NCBI GenBank assembly: GCA_023475715.1
Contig: JAMCVO010000707.1
Location: forward strand, 1-8,596
Source: Actinomycetota bacterium
Lineage (GTDB): Bacteria > Actinomycetota > Humimicrobiia > Humimicrobiales > Humimicrobiaceae
Direction of reading: 5' to 3'
Length of the DNA stretch: 8,596 nucleotides
Shown: piece after piece, positions 6,301 to 8,596 of the stretch
Layout of the letters: every line of letters begins with the position of its first letter
How positions within the stretch are numbered: the first letter of the stretch is position 1
Made by a program: the position numbers and the translations under genes
Notes under the pieces: model-generated
The model's input: only the letters and a program-made list of their open reading frames with translations
Told to the model about the DNA's origin: nothing
The model's database searches: none

Positions 6301-7763
6301 GATTGACTCCTTAAGAAAGTCCAGATATGTAGAATTTGATGGTAATAAATTATTATAATCCCAAAACCATATAGAGTAGTCCCGACAAATATATATATAA
6401 GCAAAGACACTAAACTGTTTATTGGAAATATATGTTGAGACAGGTACAAAAAGAGGTCAATTCCTGCAGCCAGTACCCATACTGTTTTTATTATGGATAT
6501 TATACGAAATGGCACTAGCCTTTTAGCAACTTTGTAAAGATAAAAGTTGGTGAACTGTACCAGCAAATTAGCGATGGCAAATCCAATTGCCCCGTATCTT
6601 ATAATCAATGGTGTTCCGATCAACCATGTTGCCAGCATCCATAAAAGTGTGAAGTTGAACGTAATCCGGGAATGACCTAGTGCGTTAAGAAGACCCAACA
6701 AAGGAGTTGCGGTTGGTACGAATAGGTTGGCGCCCCATAGGAGGAAAAATAATGGCAAGGCCTCAAGCCATTTTTCACCAAAGATATACCTCGTTATTGG
6801 TTCAATAAATATTAAGCTTAACATTGCAAAAGGCGCCGCAAGTGTATTTGCAGCCAAAATTACTTTTTCAACAAATACAACCATTTGTTCAGTGAAAAGT
6901 TGAATACGGGCAAATACCGGCATGTAAATTCTCTGGAAAATCATTAGCATTAAAACAGGATAGGCTGCTACCATTCCAGCCCAATTAATATATCCTACTT
7001 GAATTGGGCCCAAAAGAATTCCTACCAGGACGGGTGTGATACTATCTTTTATTAAAGAAATTAAGCTGCTTCCCATAAAAAGCAGACCGAAGTGTAAGTG
7101 ACCCCACGCTCTCTGCCAGTCCCAGCGCAAGCCGATTTGCCACGGACTTACCCAGTTAGCTAGAATTGCCCCTGAGAATGAACGGACTAGCATTGCCCAG
7201 ACAAATGAAAAAGCCCCAAAACCTCTAGCGGCCAGAAAGACTGCTACAATGTTGTATATCAGCGCCTGGCCCGTTTCAACAAGAGCCAACTTATTAAATG
7301 CTAGGTTACGTTCAAGGCGTACCTGTGGAATAACCATAAATGAAGTAAATATAAGAGATATTGCGACAATGCGGAAAAGCCAAATATAGTTCTGTGGCAA
7401 ATGGTAGATACCGGCAATAAAAGGAGAGGCGAGCCAGCAAATTATTACTATAAATGCTATCAGCAATTGCTGAACAGTAAAAACCGAACAATAGTCTTCA
7501 TGAGAGGGCTCTCTGGACTGGCGAATAAAATTGGAAGCTAGCCCGGTGCCGCCAAATGTAACAAGAAAAGATAACAAAAAAGTAATAATCGCATAAAGGC
7601 CGAAATCTGATGGAGAGAGCATCCTGGCAAGCAGAATACTGCCTATCACATTTACTCCTTGAACTACTACTTGACGAACTACTAAGGCTATTGATCCCTC
7701 CATAGCTCTCTTGTTAATAAGATCTGGACTCCAAGATTCAGGATTAGGACTATCGATGGGCAA
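6297..7763 (-). CDS. wzx: Lipid-linked oligosaccharide flippase, Wzx/WzxC-like
   Basis: This polytopic membrane protein belongs to the MOP superfamily polysaccharide-export branch and flips undecaprenyl-linked repeat units across the cytoplasmic membrane. The frame from 7793 has 498 residues, a usual length. Numbered from there, the hallmark LARMLSPSDFGLYAI lies at 55-69. Some 12-14 hydrophobic helices fill the rest, for example 70-86, 108-128, 140-156, 177-190 and 314-334, with GAIGFAIANL at 401-410. The start is uncertain. The GTG at 7793 follows an in-frame TAA at once and has no good ribosome binding site. A TTG at 7761-7763 (codon 11) sits 8 bases after a perfect GGAGGAGG (7772-7779) and is preferred here, giving 488 residues. 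Conserved sequence begins only near residue 30, so both fit. The gene stands 118 bases after the WbaP gene and overlaps the next transferase by 4 bases. GC is locally high (36 of 60 bases at 7081-7140). Confidence 0.9.
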   Translation of the reverse strand: MPIDSPNPESWSPDLINKRAMEGSIALVVRQVVVQGVNVIGSILLARMLSPSDFGLYAIITFLLSFLVTFGGTGLASNFIRQSREPSHEDYCSVFTVQQLLIAFIVIICWLASPFIAGIYHLPQNYIWLFRIVAISLIFTSFMVIPQVRLERNLAFNKLALVETGQALIYNIVAVFLAARGFGAFSFVWAMLVRSFSGAILANWVSPWQIGLRWDWQRAWGHLHFGLLFMGSSLISLIKDSITPVLVGILLGPIQVGYINWAGMVAAYPVLMLMIFQRIYMPVFARIQLFTEQMVVFVEKVILAANTLAAPFAMLSLIFIEPITRYIFGEKWLEALPLFFLLWGANLFVPTATPLLGLLNALGHSRITFNFTLLWMLATWLIGTPLIIRYGAIGFAIANLLVQFTNFYLYKVAKRLVPFRIISIIKTVWVLAAGIDLFLYLSQHIFPINSLVSLLIYIFVGTTLYGFGIIIIYYHQILHIWTFLRSQS

Positions 7764-7881
7764 AGAGTTAGCCTCCTCCGCCCCATATTTCACTTATACT
7801 GCTTGTGAAAACGACTGTTGTCATTATTATAAAGAAACATGAAAAAAAATTCCCTAAAATTAATTCTTATATTGTAAAGAG
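7764..7881. other. Intergenic gap before the flippase gene
   Basis: This is the gap between the stop of the WbaP-like gene and the preferred flippase start. On the transcribed strand it carries a run of eight T and, shortly after, a TATAAT (plus-strand ATTATA at 7832-7837). The region 17-18 bases upstream does not resemble a -35 box. An internal promoter is therefore possible but weakly supported. There is no terminator-type hairpin. Confidence 0.35.
7772..7779 (-). promoter_or_regulatory. Strong ribosome binding site GGAGGAGG for the flippase
   Basis: The plus strand reads CCTCCTCC, giving GGAGGAGG on the transcript, 8 bases before an in-frame TTG at 7761-7763. The position decides in favour of TTG over the upstream GTG at 7793, because otherwise this near-ideal anti-16S match would lie wasted inside the first ten codons. 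Confidence 0.65.
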
Positions 7882-8596
7882 TCAATAAGCCCCCCTGCCA
7901 CCCATAACCACAGCTAAAGTACGAATAAGCAAAGTTATATCCAACCACAGCGACCAGTTGCGTACATACCAGGATTCGAGCTCAACCCTGCGCGGGTAAT
8001 CTATCTCACTTCGGCCGCTGACCTGCCAGTAACCTGTTATACCGGGGCGAACCAGGTAGAAGTCGGTTATGTGATAATCAAAATAGGGGACCTCTGTTTC
8101 TGTGATTGGCCTTGGGCCGACAAGGCTCATTTCACCCTTAAAAACGTTAAATATCTGGGGAAGTTCATCCAGGCTTGTCCTACGCAGGAAGTTGCCCATT
8201 CCGGTAATACGCGGGTCGTTTTTCAACTTATAATTATTTTCCCATTCGGACTGCAAGCAGGGGTCTTTTACCAATACATCGGATAATATCTCCTGGGCGT
8301 TGGATATCATGCTCCGGAATTTATAGCATATAAACTGCTTACCATTTCGACCAATCCTGCGGTGCCCGAAAAGAACGGGACCGGGGGAATCAAACTTTAT
8401 GGCGACAGCGATTACGATCATTAAAGGGAGTATGAAAATAAAAATACAAATACCAACTATCAGGTCAAATAATCTTTTGAGTAACATATTATAAGGGTTT
8501 GCCAGGTTGTTGCCAACACGAAAAGAAAGCACCTGCTCATCAAAAAAGTAATCCGCCTTTACCCCCGTCACAGGCAGGCCAAACAAATCCGGAATT
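7882..8596 (-). CDS. wbaP: Undecaprenyl-phosphate sugar phosphotransferase, WbaP-like (5' end outside window)
   Basis: This is the initiating enzyme of the pathway. It transfers a sugar-1-phosphate (galactose in the classic WbaP; glucose or another sugar is possible) from a UDP-sugar to undecaprenyl phosphate in the cytoplasmic membrane. The frame is open to the window edge. The visible 237 residues start at IPDLFGLP, a segment known from inside WbaP proteins, so the true start lies upstream and an apparent TTG start at 8586 is internal. Fragment positions: KRLFD (40-44) and a hydrophobic re-entrant helix (45-65), [16 protein letters not shown] (71-86), KFRSM (92-96), SLDELPQ (141-147, with the catalytic Asp-Glu pair 143-144), GPRP (160-163), [13 protein letters not shown] (183-195) and [11 protein letters not shown] (209-219). 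It ends at the usual GAY C-terminus. The missing N-terminal part should hold four membrane helices and a CoA-binding-like domain. It is the first gene of the visible part of the operon. Confidence 0.93.
   Translation of the reverse strand, partial: IPDLFGLPVTGVKADYFFDEQVLSFRVGNNLANPYNMLLKRLFDLIVGICIFIFILPLMIVIAVAIKFDSPGPVLFGHRRIGRNGKQFICYKFRSMISNAQEILSDVLVKDPCLQSEWENNYKLKNDPRITGMGNFLRRTSLDELPQIFNVFKGEMSLVGPRPITETEVPYFDYHITDFYLVRPGITGYWQVSGRSEIDYPRRVELESWYVRNWSLWLDITLLIRTLAVVMGGRGAY

Noticed and set aside
7832..7837. TATAAT on the minus strand before the flippase gene considered as an internal promoter.
   Set aside because: No sequence resembling TTGACA lies 16-18 bases upstream, and in AT-rich DNA a lone TATAAT is weak evidence.
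8584..8586. TTG at 8586 as the start of the sugar phosphotransferase.
   Set aside because: The frame continues upstream to the window edge as IPDLFGLP, an internal segment of WbaP proteins, so the gene is simply cut by the window.

Overview
The window is an 8.6 kb piece of a bacterial cell-surface polysaccharide locus (O-antigen, capsule or exopolysaccharide) of the Wzx/Wzy type. All eight genes lie on the minus strand, so transcription runs from position 8596 towards position 1. No taxonomic marker is present. The DNA is AT-rich, the ribosome binding sites are mostly strong purine-rich Shine-Dalgarno sequences, and GTG or TTG starts are used. This fits a low-GC bacterium, possibly an anaerobic Firmicute, but the assignment is a guess.

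In transcription order: (1) the 3' part of a WbaP-type phosphoglycosyl transferase that starts the lipid-linked unit (7882-8596, 5' end outside the window); (2) a Wzx-type flippase (6297-7763, or from 7793); (3) a WaaE/KdtX-like family 2 glycosyltransferase (5443-6300); (4) a family 2 transferase of the rhamnosyltransferase-like group carrying an inserted loop (4370-5386); (5) a GT-B fold family 4 transferase (3156-4373); (6) another family 2 transferase (2093-3034); (7) an RfbN/RfbF-like probable rhamnosyltransferase (1182-2093); (8) the first 355 codons of an O-antigen polymerase/ligase-like membrane protein (1-1065, continuing off the left edge).

The genes read as one assembly line. WbaP loads the first sugar phosphate onto undecaprenyl phosphate, up to five glycosyltransferases extend it at the cytoplasmic face, Wzx flips the unit, and the Wzy/WaaL-like protein polymerises or ligates it outside. 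Three junctions are stop/start overlaps (6297-6300, 4370-4373, 2093-2095). The other gaps are 121 bases or shorter and hold no convincing terminator, so the window looks like the interior of one operon whose promoter lies upstream of 8596. No sugar-nucleotide synthesis genes, chain-length regulator or ABC transporter are present.

Base composition looks uneven: the flippase and WbaP end is richer in GC than the central transferases. This is the usual picture of a strain-specific cassette between more conserved assembly genes. I found no evidence of a new kind of system. The real novelty is likely to be the sugar structure made by this particular set of transferases. No intergenic stretch exceeds 300 bases, and I saw no RNA gene, CRISPR array, insertion sequence or attachment site.
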